Positions 8,329-17,317 are shown, counted from the stretch's first letter. The stretch: DNA of 64,000 bases from Saprospira sp. CCB-QB6 (GCF_028464065.1 NZ_CP116808.1:1877501-1941500), one strand, 5' to 3'. The notes: generated by a model not told the origin, from the sequence alone. Numbers and translations: made by a program.

Positions 8329-9252
8329 CTAGCCCTTCCAGCGGATCCACCAAGGGAGGCGATTTTCGGTCCATTGATAGAAAGGCATATTTTCGGCGCC
8401 GAAGCCCTCATAAAAGCGGGCAATTCCGGGGATGCTAGAGCCCTCAAAGTCAATAAACATGGGCTTATTGGCTTGGCCCTGAATAAAGAGGTCTATGAGG
8501 TAAGGCATAGCGCCAACCTCTTTGCCTGCGGGAGTGGTATAATTGAGTAGATTGATATATCGGGCGCCATTGAGCAGCCAAAAAACGGCTGCGCAGACCT
8601 CCTTTTGTTCATTGAGGCAAAGCATAAAGAAGCCTTGGCCGCGGTGCAGGGCATTATAGATAATGCGCAAAGCGGCATGGTAGGTAGCCTGTGGGAACTG
8701 CTCCCCTTTTCGAAGCATCTCTTGTTCTAATTGGGCCACAAAATCCTCAGGTTTGATCGAGCTGGTGGCAAATAGATTCGCTTTTTCGCCCTTTTTGATA
8801 TTTCGCTTATGGTTGCTGCTATATTTTTCATAGAGTTTTTCATAAGCTTGGTTGAGGGGCAGTAGATAATTGGGTCGTTCCACCACCTTATAATCTGACA
8901 AGCGTTGGATAGCACTCATACTATCATTAAAGGCCAGCTGGCTATGCTTAAATTCTTTTGGGATAGCCTGTAGAAAGGCCTTAATGCGGGCTTCGGAGAA
9001 GCCGTTTACGGTAAATAGGCCCAACTGTTGGCAAAGTGGAGGTTGGTATAGGCGTTTGATGCCAAAGAGTTTATCATTCCAGGGCAAGGGAAAAACGGAT
9101 TGATAATCATCTTCCACTAGGCCCCACCAATTATCGGCTACATTATCGAGATACCAGGCATAGCCATAAATCAGGCTATTTGGGGCGTAGTGCACGCAAC
9201 CATTCCAGCGAGGCAAATCAATTTCGTCGCGATGTAGGAGTCTAATATTCAT
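8329..9252 (-). CDS. FemAB/GNAT-like acyltransferase-fold protein
   Basis: 307 residues, ATG start, no signal peptide. The pattern of an N-terminal half ending near NYLLPLNQAYEKLYEKYSSN, a basic linker (HKRNIKKGEKA) and a C-terminal half with EVCAAVFWLLNGARYINLLNYT and a final IDFEGSSIPGIARFYEGFGA resembles the double GNAT fold of FemAB-like and BioF2-like proteins. Those enzymes transfer acyl or aminoacyl groups, for example to peptidoglycan precursors or polysaccharides; the acceptor here is unknown. The gene downstream of a small lipoprotein gene is co-oriented (gap 26 bases), so an operon is likely. Confidence 0.65.
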   Translation of the reverse strand: MNIRLLHRDEIDLPRWNGCVHYAPNSLIYGYAWYLDNVADNWWGLVEDDYQSVFPLPWNDKLFGIKRLYQPPLCQQLGLFTVNGFSEARIKAFLQAIPKEFKHSQLAFNDSMSAIQRLSDYKVVERPNYLLPLNQAYEKLYEKYSSNHKRNIKKGEKANLFATSSIKPEDFVAQLEQEMLRKGEQFPQATYHAALRIIYNALHRGQGFFMLCLNEQKEVCAAVFWLLNGARYINLLNYTTPAGKEVGAMPYLIDLFIQGQANKPMFIDFEGSSIPGIARFYEGFGAENMPFYQWTENRLPWWIRWKG

Positions 9253-9278
9253 AGTTAATAATCAAAAAAAGGGGTGAT

Positions 9279-9710
9279 TTATAGATCGGGAGCTTCGGGC
9301 AGTTCGAGGACCACCTTCCAGCTATCATCTTCTTGGCGAAGCAGCCGCATTTGGCTACCTGATAATTTTTGGCCAGCCTGATCGCAGCAAAAAGAGCAGA
9401 GGGCTTCTTGGCTAGAAAGCAATTCGCATTCGGCTGTTTTGATGCGCTTTTTATTTTCGGCGGCTTCGGCTCTCATAGCTTTTTGCTCGCTTTCGGTCAC
9501 GGCATTGAGGGTTTGCTCAAAAAAGACCAAGATTTCTTTAGATTCGGGAGTAGACAATTGCTCGGCCTTCTCAAAATCGCCATCTAAAAAGGCGTGCATA
9601 AAATGCAGGGCCACAGATTCGGGCCGTTCTTTTTTGAGTTTGCCTGGCGGGCGATGGCAGGCTGTACTGAGCAGAAAAAGGCTCAATAAAAAAGGAAGAT
9701 ATAAACGCAT
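9279..9710 (-). CDS. Small lipoprotein, DUF4878-like
   Basis: 143 residues from ATG 9710; the longer ORF begins at a TTG (9728) inside a terminator hairpin, so I prefer the ATG. Signal peptide MRLYLPFLLSLFLLSTAC gives a lipidated Cys. The mature domain (ESVALHFMHAFLDGDFEKAEQLSTPESKEIL) has the helix-then-sheet pattern of DUF4878/NTF2-like lipoproteins common in Bacteroidota, with three Cys in the centre (ECELL, CSFCCD). Function unknown; probably inner-leaflet periplasmic or surface lipoprotein. Precedes the FemAB-like gene in the same direction. Confidence 0.7.
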   Translation of the reverse strand: MRLYLPFLLSLFLLSTACHRPPGKLKKERPESVALHFMHAFLDGDFEKAEQLSTPESKEILVFFEQTLNAVTESEQKAMRAEAAENKKRIKTAECELLSSQEALCSFCCDQAGQKLSGSQMRLLRQEDDSWKVVLELPEAPDL

Positions 9711-9712
9711 AG

Positions 9713-9755
9713 GATAAAAATTAAACAAGCAAGCTCTGAGCTCAGAGCTTGCTTG
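9713..9755 (-). terminator. Terminator after the NlpC/P60 gene
   Basis: Perfect 30-bp palindrome CAAGCAAGCTCTGAG / CTCAGAGCTTGCTTG (9726-9755) followed on the minus strand by a T-rich tract. Confidence 0.85.
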
Positions 9756-9797
9756 CAGGAGAACAGATTCGAAAATCGTTTTGCTGATTGGAGCAAC

Positions 9798-10397
9798 TTA
9801 AAGTACTCTGCGCAAACCCATATAGACTTTTCGCCAATAATTATTATTCATTGAAGCTTCCATTACGCCACGGCTAGAAGAAGCGTGAATAAATTTCACT
9901 TCTCCATTGACATTAGAAGAAACCACCCCTACATGATTGATGCGGTTGGGGGTACCCGTAGCAAAAAAGATGAGATCCCCAGCTTGGGCATCATCAAACT
10001 TCACAGCTTGGCCAGTGCGAGCTTGATCTCTGGATACTCTTGGAATTTGGACCCCAATGGTTTTAAACACCGTTTGGGTCAGGCCCGAACAATCCATCCC
10101 ACTAGCCGTAGTTCCTCCCGTGCGGTAGGGCGTACCATAAAAGCTTTGGGCTTTGGCGATCAGGGCATTTACTTTGACTTGCTTACTAGCCGAACTGCCC
10201 ATATAGGCAATATTATCTCCAGCAACAGGATTGCTGCCAAAGGGGCTACTCATTCCTGAGTTGCTATTATTATTGCTATTTTCTGCAGCTTCTAAACTTT
10301 TCACGAAAGCCTCAAACTCTTTTCCGTACTTTTTGAGGTCGATCACGGCCTTTATTCTTCGGCCACTGCTATCATTGAGATATTGAATACCACGCAT
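9798..10397 (-). CDS. NlpC/P60 peptidase with antitoxin-like N-terminal segment
   Basis: 199 residues, ATG start. Residues about 80-199 are an NlpC/P60 cysteine peptidase domain: catalytic Cys in SGMDCSGLT, His in NHVGVV, polar third residue in FIHAS. These enzymes cut peptidoglycan stem peptides. There is no signal peptide. Instead residues 1-40 (MRGIQYLNDSSGRRIKAVID, then a charged helix ending KSLEAAE) look like the short strand-plus-helix N-terminus of small Phd/RelB-like antitoxins. A low-complexity SNNNSNSG linker joins the two. The domain call is sure; the antitoxin resemblance is from pattern recognition only. Confidence 0.82.
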   Translation of the reverse strand: MRGIQYLNDSSGRRIKAVIDLKKYGKEFEAFVKSLEAAENSNNNSNSGMSSPFGSNPVAGDNIAYMGSSASKQVKVNALIAKAQSFYGTPYRTGGTTASGMDCSGLTQTVFKTIGVQIPRVSRDQARTGQAVKFDDAQAGDLIFFATGTPNRINHVGVVSSNVNGEVKFIHASSSRGVMEASMNNNYWRKVYMGLRRVL

Positions 10398-10450
10398 AGA
10401 ATTTGGAGATTTGTTTCCCCCAAGTTAAAGCTTTTCTCGCAAAAGAGTTC

Positions 10451-10993
10451 CTAAAAGGCCAAGAAACGCTCTACCTGCTCCTCTAGGGCCTTTAGGCTAG
10501 GCGCTCGTAGTTTTCCTTCCTCATCAATTTGGCCCCCAATACTTGAAATAGGCAACTTTTGAGGCATGACCACCAACTCCAAATAATTGAGCGCTCCCGT
10601 CAAATGCTCCATTCCACGCAAATTGCCCGCTCGACCAGCAGCTACTCCCACTAAGCCAGCTTTCTTACCGCCCTGAAATGTTTCTTTATAAGCATAAACC
10701 GAACAGGCATCCAAAAATAATTTGAGCACCCCAGGATAACTTCCATTGTACTCTGGCATAACGATAAATAACTTGTCGGGCGCAATCAAATATCGCTCTT
10801 GAATCTCTTGCAAAGCAGGAGATTGCTGCTGAGGGTCATACATATCTATATGTAAAACATCATCGGGCAACTCTTCCAAACTAAAAAAGCGTACCTCTTC
10901 TTCTGCCTTTTCTTGAAAATGAGCAAAGGCCGCTTCTGCGACGATTCTTGTTTTGCTGTTGGGACGATTGGTCCCCGAAATTACTACAATCAT
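10451..10993 (-). CDS. NADPH-dependent FMN reductase family protein
   Basis: 180 residues from ATG 10993, giving MIVVISGTNRPNSKTR, the classic flavodoxin-like phosphate-binding start of the NADPH-dependent FMN/azo-reductase family; the longer ORF adds an unconvincing N-terminus. A second family motif, MPEYNGSYPGVLKLFLDA, lies near the middle. A cytoplasmic flavoprotein that reduces FMN, quinones or similar acceptors. Its upstream region is AT-rich (TATATATA near 10998-11003). The NlpC/P60 gene follows 53 bases downstream on the same strand. Confidence 0.85.
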   Translation of the reverse strand: MIVVISGTNRPNSKTRIVAEAAFAHFQEKAEEEVRFFSLEELPDDVLHIDMYDPQQQSPALQEIQERYLIAPDKLFIVMPEYNGSYPGVLKLFLDACSVYAYKETFQGGKKAGLVGVAAGRAGNLRGMEHLTGALNYLELVVMPQKLPISSIGGQIDEEGKLRAPSLKALEEQVERFLAF

Positions 10994-11178
10994 AAATATA
11001 TATACTAATAGAAGCCCTATACGGTACTTCTTTGGCTTTAAATAAAAAGGGAACAAGCCCCAAAGGCCAAAGTTCTTAAAAAAACTAGGTAAAAATAGGG
11101 AAAAGCTTAAATTAGCTCAGTCGCGAAGCCCTAATACCACTTCGCTTATTCCGTTTACCTCAGAAATTATTTTGCCTT

Positions 11179-11877
11179 ATGAAAATCACCTACTACGGCC
11201 ACTCTGCTTTTATGGTAGAATTAGGCGGTAAAAAACTACTTTTTGATCCCTTTATTACCCCAAATCCCCTAGCCCAAGAAGCTAGCATTTCTGCAGATGA
11301 TTTGGAACCCGATTATATTTTACTCTCGCACGGACATGCCGATCATGTCAGCGATGCCGTGAGTATTGCCCAACGCACTGGCGCTAAGGTGGTCGCTATC
11401 TATGAGGTGGCCGAATGGCTACAAAAACAAGGAATCGAAAATACTCACCCCATGAATATCGGCGGCAAATGGAATTTTGGCGAGTTTACGGTCCATTGCA
11501 CCACTGCCGTCCACTCTTCTGCCCTGCCCGATGGCAGCTATGGCGGCAACCCCATGGGCTTCGTCATTAGCTCCAATGATGGGACCTTCTACTTTGCCGG
11601 AGATACGGCCCTAACTATGGATATGAAGCTGATTCCTATGCTCTATCCCAAACTCGATTTTGCCCTGCTCCCTATCGGTGACAATTTTACAATGAGCTAC
11701 GAACATGCCATCATTGCCTCCGATTTTATCGAATGTAATACAATCGTCGGTGTCCATTTCGATACTTTTGGCTTTATTACTATCGATCATAAAGAAGCTA
11801 AAGCCGCCTTTGAAGCTAAAGGCAAAAACCTCTTTATCCCTAAAGCTGGAATGAGCTTTTCTATCCAAAAAGGATAA
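11179..11877 (+). CDS. UPF0173 metal-dependent hydrolase (metallo-beta-lactamase fold)
   Basis: 232 residues, starting MKITYYGHSAFMVEL, the UPF0173 signature. The metallo-beta-lactamase metal motif is LSHGHADHVSD (HxHxDH), with further ligands in TTAVHSSA, FAGDTAL and GVHFDTFG. A single-domain cytoplasmic enzyme by lack of signal peptide. The substrate of this conserved family is not established. Monocistronic, followed by repeat R4 and a strong terminator. Confidence 0.9.
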   Translation: MKITYYGHSAFMVELGGKKLLFDPFITPNPLAQEASISADDLEPDYILLSHGHADHVSDAVSIAQRTGAKVVAIYEVAEWLQKQGIENTHPMNIGGKWNFGEFTVHCTTAVHSSALPDGSYGGNPMGFVISSNDGTFYFAGDTALTMDMKLIPMLYPKLDFALLPIGDNFTMSYEHAIIASDFIECNTIVGVHFDTFGFITIDHKEAKAAFEAKGKNLFIPKAGMSFSIQKG

Positions 11878-11881
11878 GGTT

Positions 11882-11998
11882 TTGGGGCCTCCCGCCTGCG
11901 GCGGGCGCTACGTTCCGCAGCTCGCTATTCGCTCGGCCCTGCGGCGGCTTTGCCGCCTTGGTCTGGCCTGACGGCCACTGCTGCACATCGCTAGGCCA
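11882..11998 (+). repeat. Mosaic intergenic repeat R4
   Basis: Compact, well-preserved copy: TTTTGGGGCCTCCCGCC, CGGGCGCTACGTTCCGCAGC, TCGCTATTCGCTCGGCCCTGC, hairpin GGCGGCTTTGCCGCC, TTGGTCTGGCCTGACGGCC, ACTGCTGCACATCGCTAGGC. Starts five bases after the UPF0173 stop. Confidence 0.9.
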
Positions 11999-12009
11999 TA
12001 TAAAACATC

Positions 12010-12034
12010 ATCCCCTCCTCGGAGGGGATTTTTT
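12010..12034 (+). terminator. Intrinsic terminator downstream of UPF0173 gene
   Basis: ATCCCCTCC / GGAGGGGAT stem, two-base loop, T run. It lies beyond repeat R4, so R4 would be transcribed. Confidence 0.9.
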
Positions 12035-12108
12035 ATGCCTTAACCTAAGCAATTATTGGCCCTGCTAAATTTAGCTAAGCTAGTTGATAGATAGCTAAGT
12101 AGCTACCT

Positions 12109-12142
12109 AAAAAAGCCCAAGCATTTTAATAATGCTTGGGCT
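12109..12142 (-). terminator. Terminator after TonB-dependent receptor gene
   Basis: 12-bp stem AGCCCAAGCATT / AATGCTTGGGCT (12114-12125 with 12131-12142), then six T on the minus strand. Confidence 0.9.
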
Positions 12143-12177
12143 AATACTATATAGGATAAGCCAAACTAGAAAGGACG

Positions 12178-15090
12178 CTATTCGGCGGCTCGATTAAAGC
12201 GATAGTTGACTCCCAAAGAAAAGCTTTGGCCCAAATCATAGCGCTGAATAAAGTATTCTTTGCCTTTGTACTCCAAAGATTCCCGATAGCGACTGCCCAA
12301 AAGATTGTTTGCCCGGAAGCTGAGGCGGAAGCCCTTGCCCAAATCTTGAGCAAGGTTGAAGCCCAAAAGGGGAACAGGCTGCTCATACACATTGGGGGTT
12401 CCCCCACGAACAATCAAGGAAATGCGAGGACCAATAACATTAAAGACGAGATTGGCCTCTGTGCCATAATCATTTTTATAGGCCAAAAGGAAGTTGGCCG
12501 AATAAGGCGACTGGCCAAACATGGGGCGGCTATCCTTAGCATCGGCTACAGTAGCGCGAATTTCCGCTAACTCTAAAGGATCAATTTTGGTCTCTGAATA
12601 GATATAGGCAAAATTAGCTGCCAAGCTAAAGCTCTTGAGTGGAGCGGCAATAAAGCCTAAGTTTTTGCGCAGCTCTAGCTCCAAACCTAAAATTTGGGCC
12701 TCTTCTACATTACGAAAAGTAATCTCTGAGTTGGGTGCCGTGGGATTAAACGTGCGTTCGATAGGATTATAAAACTGCTTGAAAAAAGCAGTAACCGAAA
12801 TCAATTCTGCAAAGCTGGGATAAAATTCATAGCGCAGATCAATATTATCGGCTAGGCTGCGCTGCAAATTGGGATTACCCGCCAAGAGATAGCCCCCATC
12901 TACATCAAAGTTGGTATAAGGCGCCAACTCTCTAAAACTAGGGCGGGCCAAGGTTCTAGAATAGGCGAAGCGCAACTTCATTTTATCATTCAACTCATAA
13001 TTGAGGCTAAGGGCTGGCAAGAGGTCCAAATTTTCGAGCAAAGGAGAAGATTGGTCCAAATGCAAAGAATCAATAGCTTGTAGACTAGGATCTAGTGAAA
13101 GCATACTCAAGCGCGTTTGCTCCATTCTTAGGCCCGTAACCAAGCGCAACTTTTTAGTTAGGGGCAGTTCGGTCATGAGGTAGAGGCCCAAAACATCTTG
13201 TTGGGCATCATAGCTATTTTGGAGGTCAATATCAGAATCGGCATACAGACCTTGGCCATTATTGGCCCATTGGTTTTCGCCTGCATCATATTGGACCAAT
13301 TGTTCTTCTGCAAAATAATCACTCAAATTGCCATTGAAGGGTACAATCCCCGATTGCTGAAAGACAATGCGGTTTTCTCTAAAGACTCTGGCCTTTCTAT
13401 TATAGCTAGCTCCTGCCATCAGCTTAGCCGAAAGGCCATTCCATTGTTTGTAGGGCAAGCTAAAATCAACTCGGTTGGACCAAGTACTTTCATTCATTTC
13501 TCGATAGAAGCGGCTAGGGCTATTATCACTACTTAACTTTAAAAAATAGCGATCTTGATCAGGGCGATAGCGATAAGTAAAATAGCGCAGGTCGGGCTCA
13601 TCTTGAGCAGAAAGTGAATAAGCGCTTTGCCATTTGATCTCTAGGTTTTTCCATTTAGGGATGAAATGTTTTCCGCCTAATTGGTAACTCCCTAAACTGC
13701 GCTCTAAAAACCGCCATGACTGGCTAATAAAGACATCATCGGGATCATCTCTAAATTTGGTTCCTTTTGCATAGCGGGCGGTAGAGGTTGCACTTTGGTT
13801 GCGCAAAACAGTTAGGCGAAGCTGATTATTTTTATTCAATTTATAGCTAGCGCCTAGCATGGCTCCCCAAAGCGTTTCATCTCGGCCCAGCTGCTCCTCC
13901 AATTGAAGCTGAGAAGTGAGGCGATTAGTCGTTTGGCTATTGCCGCCCAATTCATAAATTCCATAATTTCCGTTGGTATAGCCGCTAGCCTGCTGGCTAT
14001 AACTGAGTGAGGCAATAAAGCCCAGTGGTTTCCCAAAAAGCTTAGTTTGATTGCCAATAGAAAAAGACGCCCGGCTATTGAGGAAGCGGCTACGGCCCGA
14101 CTGTTCCCAGTTATTGGCAAAGCTGCGGCTAGCTGCAGCAATCGTCTGTGCATCTGCTGCATTAAAGTTGGCGGAGCTATTGGGTTCAAATTCGGGTAAT
14201 TGGCCCTCTTCAATATTGGGGATAGTAGCTGGTAATTGGCGAAGACCATCATCAAATCCGAGTAGGTCTGTGCTACTGCCCGCATAGCTATTCAAATTGG
14301 GATTGAAGCTAGAGACCGTATTATAAGAAGTAGACCAACTCGCATTGATACTAAAGAGCTCTGGAAAATCCTTGGTCTCAATATCAATATAGCCCCCAGT
14401 AAAATCTCCATAAAGATTAGGGCTAAAAGATTTATAGACGAGGATATTATCAATGAGGCTAGCGGGAAAAAGGTCCATTTGGACCGAGTTTCGGTTAGGG
14501 TCTAGGCTGGGGATTTCGGCCCCATTTAGTGTAGTTTTGCTATAGCGATCGCTTAGTCCACGCACATATACATATTTGCCTCCTTCAACGGTAACCCCTG
14601 TAATTCGGCGCATAGCGGCGGCGGCATCATTATCTCCTGTTTTTTTGATTTCTGCGGCTGAAACCCCATCTAAAACTTGAGACGATTGTCTTTTGATGGT
14701 CAGCAAAGCATTAGCTGTATTGCGAATTTGTTTGGCTTCAACAACCACTTCATCTTGGGCCAAGGCCTCCTCTTGAAGAGAAAAATCGATTTGAAAATTT
14801 TGCCCTACCTCAAGACTAATACCTTCTACGGTTTGAGTCGTAAAGCCCAAATAAGAGCATTGCAACTTATAGCTCCCTGCTTGCAGGTTTGGAATGCGGT
14901 ATTGTCCTTCAAAATCGGTAATTACGCCAACATTGAGATCGGGTAGGAAAACAGTGGCCCCAATTACGGGATAACCAGAACTAGCTTCTATAACCTTGCC
15001 TGTAATACTGGCCAGATTGCTATTTTCTTGAGCTTGGGTAAGACCCAGGCTAATAAAAAGCAGGGAAATGATAAGTAAAAATTGTTTCAT
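12178..15090 (-). CDS. TonB-dependent outer-membrane receptor with carboxypeptidase-like N-terminal domain
   Basis: 970 residues from ATG 15090 (the ORF begins two codons earlier at a TTG). Signal peptide MKQFLLIISLLFISLGLTQAQ; a carboxypeptidase regulatory-like Ig domain (about 25-110, ITGKVIEASSGYPVIGATVF); a plug domain with DNDAAAAMRRITGVTVEGGK and VYVRGLSDRYSKTTLNGAEI; then a 22-strand-type barrel ending in GVNYRFNRAAE. It imports large or scarce ligands through the outer membrane using TonB-ExbBD energy. The neighbouring beta-helix lipoprotein gene lies upstream on the same strand but is separated by a terminator and repeat R5. The ligand is unknown. Confidence 0.92.
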   Translation of the reverse strand: MKQFLLIISLLFISLGLTQAQENSNLASITGKVIEASSGYPVIGATVFLPDLNVGVITDFEGQYRIPNLQAGSYKLQCSYLGFTTQTVEGISLEVGQNFQIDFSLQEEALAQDEVVVEAKQIRNTANALLTIKRQSSQVLDGVSAAEIKKTGDNDAAAAMRRITGVTVEGGKYVYVRGLSDRYSKTTLNGAEIPSLDPNRNSVQMDLFPASLIDNILVYKSFSPNLYGDFTGGYIDIETKDFPELFSINASWSTSYNTVSSFNPNLNSYAGSSTDLLGFDDGLRQLPATIPNIEEGQLPEFEPNSSANFNAADAQTIAAASRSFANNWEQSGRSRFLNSRASFSIGNQTKLFGKPLGFIASLSYSQQASGYTNGNYGIYELGGNSQTTNRLTSQLQLEEQLGRDETLWGAMLGASYKLNKNNQLRLTVLRNQSATSTARYAKGTKFRDDPDDVFISQSWRFLERSLGSYQLGGKHFIPKWKNLEIKWQSAYSLSAQDEPDLRYFTYRYRPDQDRYFLKLSSDNSPSRFYREMNESTWSNRVDFSLPYKQWNGLSAKLMAGASYNRKARVFRENRIVFQQSGIVPFNGNLSDYFAEEQLVQYDAGENQWANNGQGLYADSDIDLQNSYDAQQDVLGLYLMTELPLTKKLRLVTGLRMEQTRLSMLSLDPSLQAIDSLHLDQSSPLLENLDLLPALSLNYELNDKMKLRFAYSRTLARPSFRELAPYTNFDVDGGYLLAGNPNLQRSLADNIDLRYEFYPSFAELISVTAFFKQFYNPIERTFNPTAPNSEITFRNVEEAQILGLELELRKNLGFIAAPLKSFSLAANFAYIYSETKIDPLELAEIRATVADAKDSRPMFGQSPYSANFLLAYKNDYGTEANLVFNVIGPRISLIVRGGTPNVYEQPVPLLGFNLAQDLGKGFRLSFRANNLLGSRYRESLEYKGKEYFIQRYDLGQSFSLGVNYRFNRAAE

Positions 15091-15129
15091 AATCAATGCT
15101 ATTGAAGAAAACGGAAAGGATATCTTACG

Positions 15130-15276
15130 GTGGGCAGGGCGCGAAGCGCAGAGCTTTCATTTGGCCTAGCGATGTGAAAGGGGGCGGCGCAGCCGCAGAC
15201 CAAGGCCGTTAGGCCGCAGGGCCGAGCGAATAGCGAGCCCTGAAACGTAGCGCCTGCCGCAGGCAGGAGGCCCCAA
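15130..15276 (-). repeat. Mosaic intergenic repeat R5
   Basis: Minus-oriented copy between the receptor and the beta-helix lipoprotein gene. Shows CATCGCTAGGCC, GGTCTGCGGC, CTCGGCCCTGC, GCTCGCTATTCGCTC and the hairpin CCTGCCTGCGGCAGGC before the GGGGCC end. Confidence 0.85.
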
Positions 15277-15283
15277 AAAATCA

Positions 15284-15318
15284 TAAAAAAAGCCCAGCGC
15301 CTAAAAGACGCTGAGCCT
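15284..15318 (-). terminator. Terminator after beta-helix lipoprotein gene
   Basis: Imperfect stem of AGCCCAGCG (15291-15299) with CGCTGAGCCT (15309-15318), followed on the minus strand by seven T. Confidence 0.75.
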
Positions 15319-15332
15319 ATGAAAAAACTGAC

Positions 15333-16910
15333 TTAGTTGGATGTGCGGAAGATGTTGCTCGCATTGATGTTGTGGAAGAAACAGCCCTCAATTTTGAGGT
15401 TACCATCTTGCCATTGTTTGTAGCTATCTTGTTCTTGACCGATCAGGTCTTCGATATCAATGCCGCGATCAAAACCGCTGAAAATCGAGTTGTAATATTG
15501 TCCGCCGGCATTGTCACGGAAAGTGACGGCGCGGCTATTGGGATTGCCCACAAAAGTGGCGTTGGCAAAAATGGGCGTAGCGTAGGGCGTGGCCGTTTCG
15601 GGATTGGTTCCGCCATCATGTTCCCCTCCGCGGTCGGCATCATCATTGGGATTTTCATTTTGGTGTACGATCACAAACTGGTTGCGGCCGCGGTAGCCTT
15701 CGTCATAATCTAGGGCATCATCGGCGCAGTAAGCAGAGATCAGGTATTTGGCATCTACTGTTCCGCCAAACCATTCGATTCCATCATCCTTATTGCCGAT
15801 AATTTCGACATATTCGATAGTCGTTCCGTTGCCTACTCCGCCAAGCGTAAGGCCGTTGATTTCGTTATCGGCGCCAATATTTGAGCCGCCATGACGAATA
15901 GAAACATAGCGAATTACGCCAGAATTATCATTGTCTAGGGTTCCGCCATAAAGGCCACGGCTTTCCGAGCTGGGAATCCCTTCAATTTGAGTTTCGCCAG
16001 GAGTAGAATTGAGGCTAGCTTTCCCTAAAACGATCAGGCCACCCCAGCGGGCGCGTTCGGTAGCGGCAGTTCCGCCTTGGTCGCCTTCAAAAGTGAAAAT
16101 AATTGGTTCGGCGGCGGTACCTTCGGCTATCAATTTACCTCCACGGGCCACAATAAGGGCCGAAGCATCGGCGCCAGAACCTGCTTTACCTTGGATAATT
16201 GTCCCTTTTTCGATGAAGAGTGTTTGGCCATCGCCAACAAAGACAAAACCGTCCAGTACATAGGTGGTATCATTGCTCCAGTAAACCGAATCTGCTGCAT
16301 TTTGCAAAAGGCTGTCGCTAATAGTTTGAAGAGGGCGACTGCTGGGCAAAGCGGCAGAAGTTGTGTTGCCCGCTACAATTCGGCTATAAAACGACCAGCC
16401 ATCGTACCAAGCTGTGCCGTTGGGGTCCACGGCCCCTTTAAAGTTCGTAGATACAAACCAGCTATTATTCAATACGGCCTGCGTACCAAAATTGACGCTG
16501 CTTGCGGGCAAAATCGAGTTGCTCTGGAAGATGTTCGCGCTAGTATCGACTAGGTTATTGGCGGTTCCAAAATAGCTAGACACAAAAGCATCATCTTGCA
16601 AAGAAGCGTTAATCGTTTGCTCCTCTTCGCCATTCAAAGTTTCTTCAATACTGCGGTAAGCCAACTTAATAAACTCGATACTACCGTTGCTCGCCCCTTC
16701 TAGGTAATAGCTGCCGTCAGCTTCCGAGCTAGTGCTGGCGATTTCGGCCCCATCCAGATCGTAAACCGTCACGGTCACGCCCGCTAGCGCATCGCCCTGG
16801 CTATCGGTTAGGGTACCAGAGATGCCCGAATTGGCCTCATCTTTTTTACAGGCCGTAAAAAGCAGGCTGCTCAGCAGCAGCAAGAAAGAGAGAATGCGAA
16901 GATGTTTCAT
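15333..16910 (-). CDS. Surface lipoprotein: carboxypeptidase-like domain plus right-handed beta-helix-like domain
   Basis: 525 residues from ATG 16910 (a longer ORF is discounted because this ATG starts MKHLRILSFLLLLSSLLFTAC, a lipoprotein signal). A carboxypeptidase regulatory-like domain follows (GISGTLTDSQGDALAGVTVTV, about 30-105). The large C-terminal part repeats Asn/Gly/Ile patterns (WGGLIVLGKASL, IRYVSIRHGGSNIG, IEYVEIIGNKDDGIEWFGG) typical of parallel beta-helix proteins. Such proteins often sit next to TonB receptors in Bacteroidota and may capture ligand at the surface; this is inference. No sorting domain is seen, so anchoring is by lipid. Confidence 0.72.
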   Translation of the reverse strand: MKHLRILSFLLLLSSLLFTACKKDEANSGISGTLTDSQGDALAGVTVTVYDLDGAEIASTSSEADGSYYLEGASNGSIEFIKLAYRSIEETLNGEEEQTINASLQDDAFVSSYFGTANNLVDTSANIFQSNSILPASSVNFGTQAVLNNSWFVSTNFKGAVDPNGTAWYDGWSFYSRIVAGNTTSAALPSSRPLQTISDSLLQNAADSVYWSNDTTYVLDGFVFVGDGQTLFIEKGTIIQGKAGSGADASALIVARGGKLIAEGTAAEPIIFTFEGDQGGTAATERARWGGLIVLGKASLNSTPGETQIEGIPSSESRGLYGGTLDNDNSGVIRYVSIRHGGSNIGADNEINGLTLGGVGNGTTIEYVEIIGNKDDGIEWFGGTVDAKYLISAYCADDALDYDEGYRGRNQFVIVHQNENPNDDADRGGEHDGGTNPETATPYATPIFANATFVGNPNSRAVTFRDNAGGQYYNSIFSGFDRGIDIEDLIGQEQDSYKQWQDGNLKIEGCFFHNINASNIFRTSN

Positions 16911-17128
16911 GAAGTAAAATTTGGAGTTGAGAAAAGTCAATCTAATGCTTGGGGGGACCATTTGCCTGCAAAGGAAGTCTTTTCTCTTTAACTAGTCGTT
17001 AATTGCCTATTATCTTTAATTGGGTAAAATTGCCAAAACAATATTCTGCTTAACAACTAATTAAGCTTCACTTCATTTGAAATAAACCTAATTCTCATTT
17101 AAAGTTAATCTAGTTTATGTAACCTTTT

Positions 17129-17282
17129 TTGGGGCCTGCCGCCTTTGGCGGCCGGGCCCTTTCAGGGCTCGCTATTCGCTCGGCCCTTCGGCGGCTTTGC
17201 CGCCTTGGTCTGGCCGTTGGCCACCCTTACAGGCCCCTAGGCCATTCTGGGCTTCGCCCAGAATTCTAGACGCAGTAGCTGG
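17129..17282 (+). repeat. Mosaic intergenic repeat R6 (CCCCTAGGCC type)
   Basis: Variant with GGGGCCTGCCGCCTTTGGCG, GGGCCCTTTCAGGGCTCGC and an end ACCCTTACAGGCCCCTAGGC instead of CATCGCTAGGCC, then the hairpin TCTGGGCTTCGCCCAGA. The 218 bases to its left (16911-17128) are AT-rich, presumably the promoter of the beta-helix lipoprotein gene; I see no gene in them. Confidence 0.85.
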
Positions 17283-17284
17283 AC

Positions 17285-17317
17285 AAAAAAAGGAGCCCCG
17301 CAATTGCGGGGCTCCTT
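17285..17317 (-). terminator. Terminator after DUF4175 gene
   Basis: 28-bp perfect palindrome AAGGAGCCCCGCAA / TTGCGGGGCTCCTT, followed on the minus strand by a T run. Confidence 0.93.

Noticed and set aside
9798-10397. Toxin-antitoxin module call
   Set aside because: Only an N-terminal resemblance in one protein; no separate toxin gene was seen.
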